In this document: one piece after another, positions 48,866 through 59,632 of the stretch
Position numbering within the stretch: position 1 is the stretch's first letter
Layout: each line of letters begins with the position of its first letter
Origin: Mixophyes australis
Lineage: Eukaryota > Chordata > Amphibia > Anura > Limnodynastidae
Reading direction: 5' to 3'
NCBI GenBank assembly: GCA_036250195.1
Contig: JAVHZZ010000003.1
Location: forward strand, 338,339,375-338,403,374
DNA length: 64,000 nt
The notes under the pieces: model-generated
The model's input: the letters and a program-made list of their open reading frames with translations, nothing else
What the model was told of the DNA's origin: nothing
The model's database searches: none
Program-made: the position numbers and the translations under genes

Positions 48866-49360
48866 ATATTATATATATAAATATATATTATATATATAAA
48901 TATATTATATATATATATATATATATACATACATATCTACTATATAAATGCCTAGTGGCGTGTGTGAAAAAAAAAACCAAGCTGCAGCGCCACCTGCTGG
49001 GCAGAGTTATACACTGACCTATATATTTCTTGAAGGAGAAGTGACAGTTGGGAGTGGTTGGTGGTTGCCAGGGGTGACAGTGGGGAGTTTTTAACACCTT
49101 AAGTAGCTTGATGAAGGATGTGGCGATGAAGATGAAGGATGAGGTGATGGAAAAAAATGATGAGGTGGTGACATGTGGACAAAACCACGTTAAAAAAGGA
49201 CGCTTGCGTCGGGAAGCAACGCTCTTCCCCTGAGGAGGCCTGGGCTAGGCCCAAATGCATGACAAGAACCTTTTTAACACCTTAAGTAGCTTGATTTGAC
49301 TAGAATGCATGAGTATCATGCACGGGTTAACTTGTGTATATATATATATATATATATACA
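48866..49360. mobile_element. insertion inside PLE D (Helitron-like or ribozyme-bearing retroelement)
   Basis: The sequence TATATGATAAAT is found on both sides (48854-48865 and 49361-49372), and removing the stretch rejoins the PLE frame at MIN-EFITCN. The core 48936-49336 starts TCTACTATATAAATGCC. It ends after a perfect hairpin GCATGAGTATCATGC (49307-49321) and ACGGGTTAACTTG, which is Helitron-like, although the final CTRR is not clean. A 12-bp duplication is not expected for a Helitron and fits a retroelement better. A 25-bp direct repeat (49088-49112 and 49271-49295) brackets a hammerhead-like fold. (TA)n tracts lie on both sides. Confidence 0.5.
49205..49260 (+). ncRNA. hammerhead-ribozyme-like fold, one core base changed
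   Basis: In order: TGC with GTC (49208-49210, cleavage-type triplet), stem I hairpin GGGAAG / CTTCCC (49211-49216 and 49224-49229), CTGAGGA (49230-49236), stem II GGCC / GGCC (49237-49240 and 49248-49251), CAAA (49252-49255) where GAAA is needed, and TGCA which pairs with the TGCG side as stem III. This is the arrangement of a type III hammerhead. The G to C change in the last core block would be expected to stop cleavage. Related motifs are known from PLEs and retrozymes. Confidence 0.5.
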
Positions 49361-49844
49361 TATATGATAAATGAATTTATTACATGTAACACCAAAAATG
49401 TTATTTATATCTTAGAATGTAAATGTGGTCTACTTTATGTAGGCAAGACATCAAGAACTTTAAAAAAGAGAATAACTGAACATTTATATAATATTAGAGT
49501 TGGAAAAGAAACCTATTCTGTTTCATCACACTGCAAGTCCTGTCATGGAAGTTCACCAAATAGTATAGTGAGTTTCTGGGGTGCCCAAGCATTACTTCCA
49601 AATTGGAAATATAGAAATTTACCAAATAGACTAGCTGTATCCGAAATGGGTTGGATATACCGTCTGAACACCCTTATTCCTTATAGTTTAAACGGTGAAT
49701 TTGAATTGAAATGGTTTTTAAATTGAACATTTATTGTCTTTTTGACTTCTTTTTTCCTTCCCTGTTTTTCAGGTTAAGAACACTAATATCCCTTATGTAT
49801 ATGAATAATATATGAATTTTCTAAGAAAATTAAAAAATCTCAAA

Positions 49845-49993
49845 TTTTGCCCCTTGTGATGGGAGGAGCAGAGTGGATCCCAAAATTTCTTGCTGAATGC
49901 CGAGTAGATGTAGGAATATTTTGCCCCTTGTGATGGGAGGAGCAGAGTGGATCCCGAAATTTCTTGCTGAATGCCGACTAGATGCAGGAACGA
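49845..49993 (+). repeat. 74-bp tandem duplication
   Basis: TTTTGCCCCTTGTGATGGGA starts at 49845 and at 49919. Each unit runs to TTTCTTGCTGAATGCCGA and AGATG(T/C)AGGAA with only a few differences, so the duplication is recent. Confidence 0.9.
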
Positions 49994-50219
49994 GAACGAG
50001 ATACTTAAATAATCTGTAAGGGATGTAATTCGACCTGATTTGTATACCTCCTTGAAAGTGCTGGTAAAAAAAGCCGTTGCCTATACTTTTAACGGATTGC
50101 TTTGGTAACATCCAGACACAAATTATATGGGAAAGCATATTTATAGGTGCAGTCTACCAATGTAATAGAAACAATAAAACATTTTTACAAATGTGGCATT
50201 TGAAATAAAGACAGTCCTA

Positions 50220-50392
50220 GGGGTAAATGTATCAAGCTGAGAGTTTTCCGGCGGGTTTGAAAACTGGAGATGATGCCTACAGCAACCAATCAGATTCTAG
50301 TCATTTTGTAGAATGTACTAAATAAATGATAGCTAGAATCTGATTGGTTTTTCAGACCCGCCGGAAAGCTCTCAGCTTGTTACATTTACCCC
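50220..50392. mobile_element. palindromic MITE, CAATCAGATTCTAG family, copy 3
   Basis: Left GGGGTAAATGTATCAAGCTG and the inverse of the right end, GGGGTAAATGTAACAAGCTG, form long inverted arms around AGCAACCAATCAGATTCTAG / CTAGAATCTGATTGGTT. Flanks are CTA (50217-50219 and 50393-50395). The ends differ from the TTTACTAAACTG copies while the centre is shared, so this is a related subfamily. Confidence 0.75.
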
Positions 50393-50395
50393 CTA

Positions 50396-52936
50396 ATGTC
50401 TTCTAAGACTGGAACGAGAAGAGCTGTATTTTAGGATAGAAAAAATAAATAAAAGTTGTAATAAAGGGGATCCAAACGTGGTAGTAGTTAGCACTTTAAA
50501 GTGGTGTTTTTATTTTTTCCCTCTGTGCGCATTTCAGTATTGCCCCACAATCTATCTAATGGTTGCAGAAAGCATTTGCATAGGGACACTTCCCAAAGGG
50601 GGCAAAGTGGTTGCACACCTATATATATGCAAAATGGTAACATATGAGCAATTGCACAAAAGTAATTAAGCCATATATTTTTCTGTAAATATGTTTTTTT
50701 TTCTTTTCCATGTGTCTAACTTGTCTAATGTTTCTCCCTCAGTTTTCATTTCATGAACCTACTCTCTGAGTCTTAAAAACATCTGCAACATAAACACGAG
50801 AAAATAATTTGACCCTAATTTTCATGAAGTGCATCTCTAAAGATCAGAGTAGCACGTTGTTCCAAGAAATGCTCATCATGAAATAATAGTGCAAATAGTC
50901 ACAAGTACAATATAAGAGAGCTGTGGGCGCTTTGATTGATGTTACTTGTTGGTAAGGAAGCGGATGCCCCTTAACTCACGCCTTGTCTGAACACAGTGTA
51001 CAATGGCTTAGGCAGAAAGGAAGAAATTAAAATAATAAATATAATTATTTAATCAACAATAGGCAATTGTACTTTAATACACTTTTATATCAACCAGTGG
51101 TATATTTGTAGACAGATGCTCATTAATACAAACCATTGCATCATTTGCTATTTATTCTTTTAGAAAAGTTTTCTGGAAAAAGATGAAAATTTGCTTAAAG
51201 AAACAGCTCCTTTAAAAAGTTAAGATGTGTGTTAAAATGAGATCTGGAGATTTAAAACCTAGAAAGCTCAGTTCTCCTGATCTGCAAGGGTCCCAAATCC
51301 TCAGTGGTCCATGACTGCTGTGTTGTCATTGCTCCACCAGTAAAAACCTCCCTTGTACTTGTCTGAACCTTTGAAGGCTTCGGGACCAGGAGGGATAAGG
51401 AGGACAGAGCATCTCAGGGAAGTAAACTCTAGGTTTTATTGAAATATACTGAACTCCACTCAATAATAACTGGCTCATTTATCTAAATCTAAATGAGCAT
51501 TAACGTTGTTTTTCACTTACAACAGCAATTTCAGCAATTTCTGTTTATTAAATAGTACAGCTCATTATGTTTCTTTCTTTTGCTGACACTCCCAATTTTG
51601 ACACATGAGAACATAGAATTTAAGTAAAAATGTATTTTCCCTAATTGATCAAAGAGCATACTTGTATTTATTATGCCGATTTTGATGATTTCTCCAAGTG
51701 GAAATTCTGCTACCAAGACCTGGTGAAATTACACAAGTGTCTTCTTCCTCAGCATTGGTCCAACTTAATTACAGACGGGGGATTGAATGTCTGTGCATGA
51801 TTGACTGCCTAACAGAGGCTACAGGGGTTTCTTGCCGTGGAGTAGTATGGGTGGGTGTTGTGATGTTCCTTATCTGTGGTTGTGTGGATGTATAAAGGGA
51901 AATCGGTTTATCTCTATATTCTACTTGCTGTTTTGGTGAGTTGTCTTTCTTGGGTGTGTTCCTTGATGGAGACCGATGTTTTAGGTTAGGGTAAGTTTTC
52001 TCCGGTCCTTCTCCTGGTGTTAGTGGGGTCCTGTGAAGAGAGTGGAGTAGGTGGAGAGAAGAGAGTGGGAGACAAGAGAGAGAGGGGAAAGAGGCTCACC
52101 TTATGCGTTTTTTGTTTCTTTGTAAGGTACCTGGTAGGTGTGTTCTTAGCTTTTTACTGCTGAAATGTCTATAGCTCTTTTGTAGATGGATATGTTGCTG
52201 ATAATAGCTATGGTGAGCTGGTATAGATGTTTAAAGCTCTGAATGGGGAGAATTAGGTCTATTGCGAGAATAGCTTGTATAATGTTTATGCGTAATGGTA
52301 TTTCTGTCTATAGCTCGTTATTTTAGTGTTCCAGCGGCGGAACAAGATAGTTCAATGTTTATAGCTCTTAAATATCATAAGCTCATGGAGTGTTGTTTTT
52401 GATGATGTTTATGCTTATAGCTTGTCGTTTATGTGTTGCAGCAGTGAATCTAGATAGCTCAACGTTTAAAGCTCTTGGAAAGTCTAAGCTTTTAGAAAGT
52501 AATAAATTAATGTAAACAGAAATAAAATAAAGAAATTAAAATATAAAATATGAATATTATGCAAAAAATAAAGTAGAAATAAAAATGATAATGAAAGGTT
52601 CAGACCATGGTCACTTTTATTTTTATTAGTACTGCTTCTGCTACTGCTTTGTCTAGTACAAAAACAAATGCTTACCAAGGTCAATCATCTTCTGTAACTG
52701 CAAAGCATCACTCTCAAGTATAGGTCTTTCATTTCCAAAACAGGAACATCCAAGAATCAGAAGAAGAACAGTGAGGCTCCAAAAGAACCAATTGGACCTT
52801 CATATAATCGTAAGAATAGTCTAAGAGTGTCCATGAGCCTGAAACTGTTATGATGGGTGGTGATGAACAAATTGAAGAAGGGAAGGACCAGGAATAAGGC
52901 TGGGGTGGGTGGTATGGCCATAGACAATATTCTTGT
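50396..52936. other. unassigned, no gene seen
   Basis: No gene recognised. Near 52150-52480 there are many copies of TATAGCTC and TTTATGC words with no fixed period. The inverse of 51290-51430 has one 40-codon open stretch ending in a stop, with no family recognised. Confidence 0.4.
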
Positions 52937-53215
52937 AGAAATGCTGGGATTTACCCATCTGTATCTTTTATTAAGTTGCCATCCTAATATCTATCTGAAG
53001 CTGCTCTTTCCATCACTCTCATTCATATTCAATTTCATCTCATTGTACTATTAAGAAATGTTGGGCTTGGCTCACCTTTATCTTTTATTAAACTGCCATC
53101 CTATCTGCCGATTGTTCTGTCCCTCTGTCTCATTTGAATCCAATGCCATTTTTTTTGCACAATTAATAAATGATGGGTTTTGCTCACATTTATCTGTTAT
53201 TAAACTGGCAAGATA
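52937..53215 (+). repeat. degenerate tandem repeat, about 115-bp period
   Basis: AGAAATGCTGGG-, AGAAATGTTGGG- and ATAAATGATGGG-type unit starts lie at 52937, 53054 and 53166. They are followed by CATTTATCTTTTATTAAACTG-like text and CCATCCTATCTG. Similar text is found again at 56270-56445. Confidence 0.65.
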
Positions 53216-53635
53216 AGAAACTAACAGAGTGTTAGGTAATTCAAGGCAAGATAGAGGCAAGAGAGAAGTTCAAAGAACTGTGACTTTATTTTAGATATGC
53301 AGTAATCATCCAGAGAAACCAATTCCTTAGGTGGAATTCCCTCTTTGATTTAACAGGCATATCTAGTATTTATATTGTTGGTGGGGGTGTTCAAATTTAT
53401 TTAGTCAAATTACATATTACAGTAATTTGAAGAGCCAAAGCATGTATTTTGATATGAAAGTTACCTAAAGGGGATCGTTGTGCCCCACGCTTTGCAAAAA
53501 TTGGTCATATGTGCACAGAGGAGCCACCAAGAAGACAGAAGACAAGAAGAGAAGAAAAGAGAAGAAAATAGAAGAGAAGAGAAAAGAGAAGCCAATAGGA
53601 AGGTAAGAAAAGGAATGGAGGCATAGGGAGGAAAG
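53216..53635. repeat. no gene; purine-rich tract at the right
   Basis: 53515-53610 is almost pure A/G on the plus strand (AAGAAGAGAAGAAAAGAGAA type). It leads into the minisatellite at 53636. Confidence 0.7.
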
Positions 53636-54516
53636 GCAGGAGGGTCGAAAGCAGGATGGCACATAGTGATGAAGGGAGGGGGGGAAAGCAGGATGTCATA
53701 AAGTGATGAAGGGGGGAAGCAGGATGGCACAGAGTGATATAGGGAGGGGGGAGCAGGATGGCACATACTGATGAAGGGGGGGAGCAGGATGGCACATAGT
53801 GATGAAGGAGGGGGGAGCAGAATGGTAAGGAGTGATGAAGGGGTGAAGCAGGTTGGCACAGAGTGATTAAAGGGGAGGAAGCAAGATGACACACAGTGAT
53901 GAAGGGTGGGGGGAGAAAAGAGGGGATGGCACATATTGATGAAGGGGGGGGAAGCAGGATGGCACAGAGTTATGAAAGTGGGGGAGCAGGGTGGCACAGA
54001 GTGATGAAAGGGGAGGGAAGCAGGATGGCACAGTGTGATGAAGGAGGGGAAGCAGGCTGACACAGTGATGAAGGGAGGTGAGAGGAAAGCAGGATGGCAC
54101 ATAGTGATGAAAGGGGGGGAAGCAGGATGGCACATAGTGATGAAAGGGGGGGAAGCAGGATGGCACAGAGTAATAAGGGGGGGGCAGGATGGCACAGAGT
54201 GATGAAGGGAGAAGGGACGAAAGCAGAATCACATAGTGATGATGGGAGGGGGGGGAGAAAAGCAGGATGGCACAGAGCGATGAAGGGGGCAGGATGGCAC
54301 AGAATGATGAAAGAGGGGAAGTAGGATGGTACAGAGTGATGAAGGGTAGGGAAGCAATTCGGCACAGAGTGATGAAGGGAGGGAGCAGGATGGCACCGAG
54401 TGATGACGGGTGGGAAGCTGGGTGGCACAGAGTGATGAAGGGCAGGGAGCAGGATGGCACAAAGAGATGAAGGGGGGAGCAAAAGCAGCATGGTACAGGG
54501 TGATGAAGGGGGAGCA
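53636..54516 (+). repeat. purine-rich minisatellite, about 25-40 bp units
   Basis: About 27 units of the type GCAGGATGGCACAGAGTGAT + GAAGGGGGGGGA, with G-run length and small extra blocks varying. The plus strand is strongly purine-biased. On the minus strand several frames stay open (244, 216, 173 and 129 aa) and give PSCFPPFITLCHPA-type repeats. They overlap each other in different frames, so they reflect the array, not a gene. Confidence 0.93.
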
Positions 54517-54542
54517 TATATATATGTTTACAATATATATGT

Positions 54543-54885
54543 GGACAGCATGGTGGCTAAGTGGTTAGCACTTCTGCCTCACAGTACTGGAGTCATGAGT
54601 TTGATTCCCGACCATGGCCTTATCTGTGTGGAGATTGTATGTTCTCCCTGTGTTTGCGTGGGTTTCCTCCGGGTGCTCCGGTTTCCTCCCACACTCCAAA
54701 AACATACTAGTAGGTTAATTGGCTGCTATCAAATTGACCCTAATCTCTCTCTCTATGGCTGTATGTGTTAGGAAATTTAGACTGTAAGCTCCAATGGGGC
54801 AGGTACTGATGTGAACGAGTTCTCTGTACAGCGCTGCGGAATTAGTGGTGCTATATAAATAAATGGTGATGATGATGATGATGTG
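54543..54885 (+). mobile_element. tRNA-headed SINE, full-length copy
   Basis: Head GGACAGCATGGTGGCTAAGT, body, 3' module TAAGCTCCAATGGGGCAGGT and GATGAT tail are present. The flanking duplication AATATATATGT is 11 bp and exact (54532-54542 and 54886-54896). Frames at 54454-54771 and 54715-54957 are inside it. Confidence 0.9.
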
Positions 54886-54896
54886 AATATATATGT

Positions 54897-55396
54897 TTAC
54901 AGTTTTATCTGCCCAAAAGAGAAAGCAATATGACTTGTAATAACCTTCATTGGACAAAGTAAAAAGCCTGTTATTTAAGAATGATATTTCAGTATGTGAT
55001 TACATTCACTTTAGGATACTGAAATTTTTATTAAACCTCCTAGGTCAAAATTCTTATGCAAGTGGTTTAAAGGTGTGTATATTTGGCCAATGGAGGAGTA
55101 ATGTTCAATGTGTGGTGTTTGATAGTAAACATTGAAACCTAACATTAAATCTATGTATCTACCTAGGTAGGAGAGAGAAAAAATTTAATAAAAGACTAAT
55201 GTGTATCTTTTGGCAAAAATGTGACTGGAACTAGGACAGTCTAGGACTTTCCTGACATGAGACTGATATTCTTAAAAGTTAGCAGAGTAGCACTTAAACG
55301 ACAACGAAACGTCACAAAAATTCTTGGAGAGTATCATTTATGAGATCTTGAAAGACAGCAGGAGCATTATAAAAACCAAGGCACAACAAGGTACTC
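54897..55396. other. unassigned, no gene seen
   Basis: No gene or repeat recognised. Confidence 0.45.
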
Positions 55397-55399
55397 ATA

Positions 55400-55574
55400 G
55401 GGCTAGATTTACTAAGCTGCAGGTTTGTAAAAGTGGGGATGTTGCCTATAGAAACCAATCAGATTCTAGCTTTCATTTATTTAGTACCTTCTACATAATG
55501 ATAGCTAGAATCTGATTGGTTGCTATAGGCAACATCCCCACTTTTTCAAACCCGCAGCTTAGTAAATCTAGCCC
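55400..55574. mobile_element. palindromic MITE, TTTACTAAGCTGC family, copy 4
   Basis: The best preserved copy: GGGCTAGATTTACTAAGCTG on the left and its exact inverse on the right. Flanks are ATA (55397-55399 and 55575-55577). The arms continue through AGTGGGGATGTTGCCTATAG and AACCAATCAGATTCTAGCT. Confidence 0.85.
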
Positions 55575-55679
55575 ATAGTGTTCTGTATGAGTGTTGAAGG
55601 CTGTTTTCCACTCACCAAATTTTCTGATCCTTATCAAATTGTTTAACTCTCACAGGACTAATTGGTGGTGGATCCTCTG

Positions 55680-55855
55680 AATTGGTCAAACAATTCCGAG
55701 ATTAATGGAAGCAGGTATTGTTTTTTTTACGATTTTTTTGTTTGTTGAGTTCTCTACAGTCAATACAAGGCTTTAGACCTCTGTCCTTTTTGGAGAACAT
55801 AAAATAAACCCTTCCCTACTGGTGAATTGGATGGCCCGATAAATCCTCACCAGAG
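55680..55855 (-). pseudogene. Ty3/gypsy-type reverse transcriptase fragment
   Basis: On the minus strand, frames read GFIGPSNSPVGKGLFYV (about 55850-55800) and then KKDRGLKPCIDCRELN (about 55795-55747). This matches the gypsy RT pattern G-F-I-(R)-P-S-x-S-P-x-G ... K-K-D-G-x-L-R-x-C-I-D-Y-R-x-L-N. A frameshift separates the two blocks and a poly-A-like tract follows. It is a short scrap without LTRs, gag, protease or integrase. Confidence 0.6.
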
Positions 55856-57404
55856 TTAAAGAAGCAGTGCCAATATCCTACCACAGAGACTGGGATTTAC
55901 ATTTAACACAAACAAAAACAATAGCAGACTTGGAAGGGCCAACGAGACAGAGCCTCATTATCTGATATTGGTCCATTATACCTAATTCCAGCACTGGAGA
56001 ATCCTTTTGGTTTTATGCAACCTCTTTAAACCTTATGAAATAATAACAATTGAAGTGAATTCAGACATTGCCAGTCTGAACCAAGTCATACCCCTCATTA
56101 AACTAGCGGGAAAGAAGCTGATTACAAAAAGGATGATGATGATGATGATGATTTTGATGTGCAAATTAAGGAAGATGCACAATCTGATACTGAACTCTAA
56201 TCCATAGTCCAAATTCCACTATCTTTTATTATCTTTAATTTTGTATGGGTCCCAACAAAGTGAAATTTCGTGTTGCCAAAATGCCTTTACTCCCCCATAT
56301 CCTTTATTAAAGTACTATCATATCTGTCATTGCTCTCTGATGCTCTGTTTCATTGATTTTAATCCTATTCCATCTTGTTTTAAAAGTAGGAAATGTATCT
56401 TTTATTAGATAACCATCATACCTGGAGCTGGTCTGACAATTTGTACCCAAATTGCCAAGTAATCAAGTCCTATTACACAAAAACACAGATTCCCTAAATT
56501 AGTATGTGAGAAAGGTATCTGGAAAGATGAAGAGATGTACTAGGTCCAGTCAAAAAGTGTCTGTTTCCAGTCCACTCAACATATTACCAAGGTTAGGACA
56601 TAGTAATAAGAAGAATGGCCACCACACAATTTTTAAAAAAGAGAGTTGTAAAATTAATGGAAGGTATTAGAGTAAAGAGAATACAAATGTAAAGATAGGG
56701 TCATGTCTATCCAAATTCTATTTACAGTGACATCATTGATATCATTGCACAAAGAAAGAGCAGTTATTATTATAATTTTTTTTTTGGTAGCTTGGCATAA
56801 CAATGTAATCTGCCTCTCGGCACTCACAAACACACACAGAAAAGTGCAAAGACAAGAAAAGAAATACAATGTCCTGTATTTCTTTAGAACTTTACTTTTG
56901 TGAGGCACAAAATAGGAATACTACTTTGTATAAGTATTAAAGACAATTTGTCGGCTGCTATAAAAGCATAAGGTAATGGATTAATATGCTTGGCACTACA
57001 TTTTGATAACACAATCTATGTTATTTTTTTAAGTAGTATTTTATTGTAGTTTTACATACTGTTTGGGGATGGGACAGAGTACAGAATAAAAGATAGGTAT
57101 CAAAAGAAGAAGGAAAATGTACAACATTCAGTACAATTGATCTTTTATTTTTAGAAAACATTATCAAGTGAAGTTGGGTGCCAAAGTTAATTCAAACTGT
57201 TGACGAGGTTTAGCAATGTCGTACTAAAAGGGAAAGTGGTCTAAGGAGAAATGAGATAAAGATGAGACAGAGGTATTATGGAATGATAGTTCGGGGATTA
57301 GGAGGTAGAGAAATGGGGGGTATAGGAAGGGTGAGGTTGAGTTCTCTAAACACTTTTACAATAATCAATGTAAGAAAATGGAATCTCATGAATTAAAGTA
57401 ATCA
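55856..57404. other. no gene seen; distant copy of the 115-bp repeat
   Basis: 56270-56445 contains CCTTTATTAAAGTACTATCA and TATCTTTTATTAGATAACCA, related to the tandem repeat at 52937. No gene was recognised. Confidence 0.4.
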
Positions 57405-58612
57405 GTCCAGATTTGCCAAGTTGACAAAAAATTGATTGGGATGATCATGTATTATGTTGGTGACATGTTCTAATTTATATATCTGCCAAACATTATTAAT
57501 TAGGGCTGGGATTGCACGAGGATCAGTATTTTTCCAATTCAGGGTGACTTGTTATCTAGCTGTAGTAAGAATATGGCCAGGGATCTTCCAATCTGTAGAT
57601 TCCTGCAGGCAGACGAGGCAAAAGCAAGAAGGAGAGATGAAAGGGGAATTGAGACAGAAAGTTTCTAGTGGGAAGGGGCAGTAGGGAATATGCGGGTTGA
57701 TCTGGCTGTCATAGAGATGACGGATTTGGAAGTACTGATAGAAAGAGGAGGATGAAAGGCAGAGACGATCAAAGAGCTCAGGGAACTCAGGGAAGAAGTC
57801 CAATGCGATTATATCAGACAGAAATACAAGGCTGTGTTTTGCCCAGTCAGAGAAGACCTTAAAGCTGAGACCAGGTAGAAAAGATGGAGTGTGCAATAGA
57901 GGGGTCTCCTAGCTTGAAAGCATGAACACAACATTTCCACACTGAGAGGGTAAAGCGGACCATCTTGGAAGATGGTGTAGAGGGGCTTGATCTTTGGGAT
58001 CCAGTCAGTTAACAACATATTGGGATGACATGTGTAATAGATCCACTTCCACGTCAACCCACAACCTAGTGTGAGAATTAGCATGTGCCAGAATAGCGTG
58101 GGTAAGGTGAGCAGACAAATAATATTTGTGGAGGCAGGGAAAAGAATGGCCCCCATTCTTAGAATGTCAAAAGAGAATCTTCTGGCGGACCCTTAGATGT
58201 CTTCCTGACCTTATAAATCAGGAGACACTAGACTGGATATCCTTGAGAATGGTGGAAGGGACTTGAACTGGCAATGCTGGAACAAATAGAGCAATACAGG
58301 GAGAAGATCCATTTTCACAGCAGCAACTACCTTATTCACTGGTAGTCCTTGAGAATGGTGGAAGGGTGATATCCTTGAGAATGGGGGAAGGGACTTGAAC
58401 TGGCAATGCTGGAACAAATAGAGCAATATAGGGAGAAAATCCATTTTCACAGCAACAACTACCTTATTCACTGGTAGTCCTTGAGAATGGTGGAAGGGTG
58501 ATATCCTTGAGAATGGTGGAAGGGACTTGAACTGGCAATGCTGGAATAAATAGAGCAATATAGGGAGAATATCCATTTTCGCAGCAGCAACTACCTTATT
58601 CGCCACTCCCAT
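57405..58612 (-). pseudogene. Tx1/L1-type LINE relic, ORF2 C-terminal part
   Basis: Minus order: KMDILPILLYLFQHCQF (from 58576), which is the L1/Tx1 pattern KM-LLP-LLYLFQ-after the palm, then a triplicated block, PLSVEMLCS-like decayed text, LPGLSFKVFSDWAKH (57878-), FLSDIIALDFFPEFPELFD, FYQYFQIRHLYDS (57735-), IPGHILTTAR (57581-57552) and, past a stop, PALINNVWQIYKLEHV (about 57500-57455). Open frames are 58211-58612, 57809-58156 and 57552-57896. The endonuclease and palm are missing. Same family as 47335 but opposite strand. Confidence 0.72.
58236..58612 (-). repeat. in-frame 132-bp triplication inside the LINE relic
   Basis: GATATCCTTGAGAATGG starts at 58236, 58368 and 58500, an exact period of 132 bases or 44 codons. 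The minus-strand frame 58211-58612 stays open through all three units, and repeats LLYLFQHCQFKSLPPFSRI. Units differ at only a few positions. Confidence 0.9.
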
Positions 58613-59320
58613 TTTTGTTCAGATATCATTTTTATAACCGGATATAAACTATACACTAACATAGATGTTTTAATGCTCTTCCTGAAGACATAATAGATAA
58701 CTGTCATGGTTTTTAAGTTAAAGCATACTTGAGCTAACTTGAGGTAGGTTGAATATACTATGGGGGGTATGAGCATAAATTATAGACACTGAAATGAATG
58801 AGGGACTAATAAGTGATGGGGGGGTTAGAATTGTTAATTTGAGGTTTTTGAGGTTTTTGGTGGTTGACTTGGATTGGCCAATAAATTCCTATGCTGTAAA
58901 TGCAAATGACAGAAAAGCCAACTTGAGAATGCCGACATGGACAGTACTGTGACTGCTAGAGTCGGAGATATGACTACCACCGGTTGGCTTAGAATGTGAC
59001 CAACACCTTTACAGTGCAAAGGGCTTAGAAATGATAAAGAACATTAAAGAGGGAGGAGCCACATAAAATCGTTGCATGCCATGCATAATGGCTTCATATG
59101 GTCATGCTCAATGCATTCCACCCTATCTGAGACATGCACATCTTATGTTGGGAAACCAACTTGAATCAGCAGCAATCCACCTAGAGAGAATTTTATAGCT
59201 GTATTCTTTCGTGTGACAATAAATGTTTAATTTGACCATTTTTACCTTTATGAAAGTATTGCAGTAAACAAATGCACACATCCCTACAATTGACTTTAGT
59301 GATCTCTATCTATACACATC
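58613..59320. other. unassigned, no gene seen
   Basis: May begin with decayed LINE text at the left (frame 58591-58776). Nothing else recognised. Confidence 0.4.
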
Positions 59321-59632
59321 GGGTCTGATTCATTAAGGAAAGTAAAGCAAAAATATGATTAGGTTTTCTCCTGGACAAAACCATGTTACAATGCAAGGGG
59401 TACAAATTAGTTTATTATTTGCACATAAGGAAAATACTGACTGTCGGACACAAATAATTGATAGCTTTACTTTAGAACTGAAATTTAAAGTTGATCTAGG
59501 ACATGCCCTATCCCAATTATAAATCTGTCCCCACACTTTAAATTTATTTCCCCCTCCAATGCAACATGGTTTTCACCCAGGTGAAAAGTTACTCATTTTG
59601 TTTTGCTTTACTTTCCTTAATGAATCAGGCCC
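59321..59632. mobile_element. MITE with TCATTAAGGAAAGTAAAGCA ends
   Basis: Left GGGTCTGATTCATTAAGGAA and the inverse of the right end, GGGCCTGATTCATTAAGGAA, are long inverted repeats continuing through AGTAAAGCAAAA. Flanks ATC (59318-59320 and 59633-59635) could be a 3-bp duplication. Interior text is shared with 24462. Confidence 0.75.

Larger units (their letters stand above)
48355..49729 (+). pseudogene. Penelope-like retroelement relic (PLE D): linker and GIY-YIG part
   Basis: It reads LRLKRNCTDEKV near 48366 (thumb), FKNKGYTTQELQEARIK (48433-), KIVGKHWDLLKN (48616-), then LLPTKPSFRYKRAPTLKNKL (48659-) and GFYRCGQCVGCK (48768-48803), the cysteine-rich linker. After an insertion it continues INEFITCNTKNVIYILE (49367-) and CGLLYVGKTSRTLKKRITEH (49423-), the GIY-YIG nuclease core, to GWIYRLNTL and a stop at 49724-49726. 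The R and E of the nuclease are visible. The RT palm is missing (5' truncation) and one frameshift lies near 48655. The two halves are otherwise well preserved, so this is the youngest PLE copy here. Confidence 0.88.

Noticed and set aside
51290..51430. About 40 open codons on the minus strand as an exon
   Set aside because: The segment ends in a stop and lies next to AATAAA-like LTR-style text. No family was recognised.
53461..54517. 244-, 216- and 173-aa minus-strand frames with cysteine- and proline-rich repeats
   Set aside because: They are overlapping translations of a minisatellite in different frames, and unit lengths are not multiples of three.
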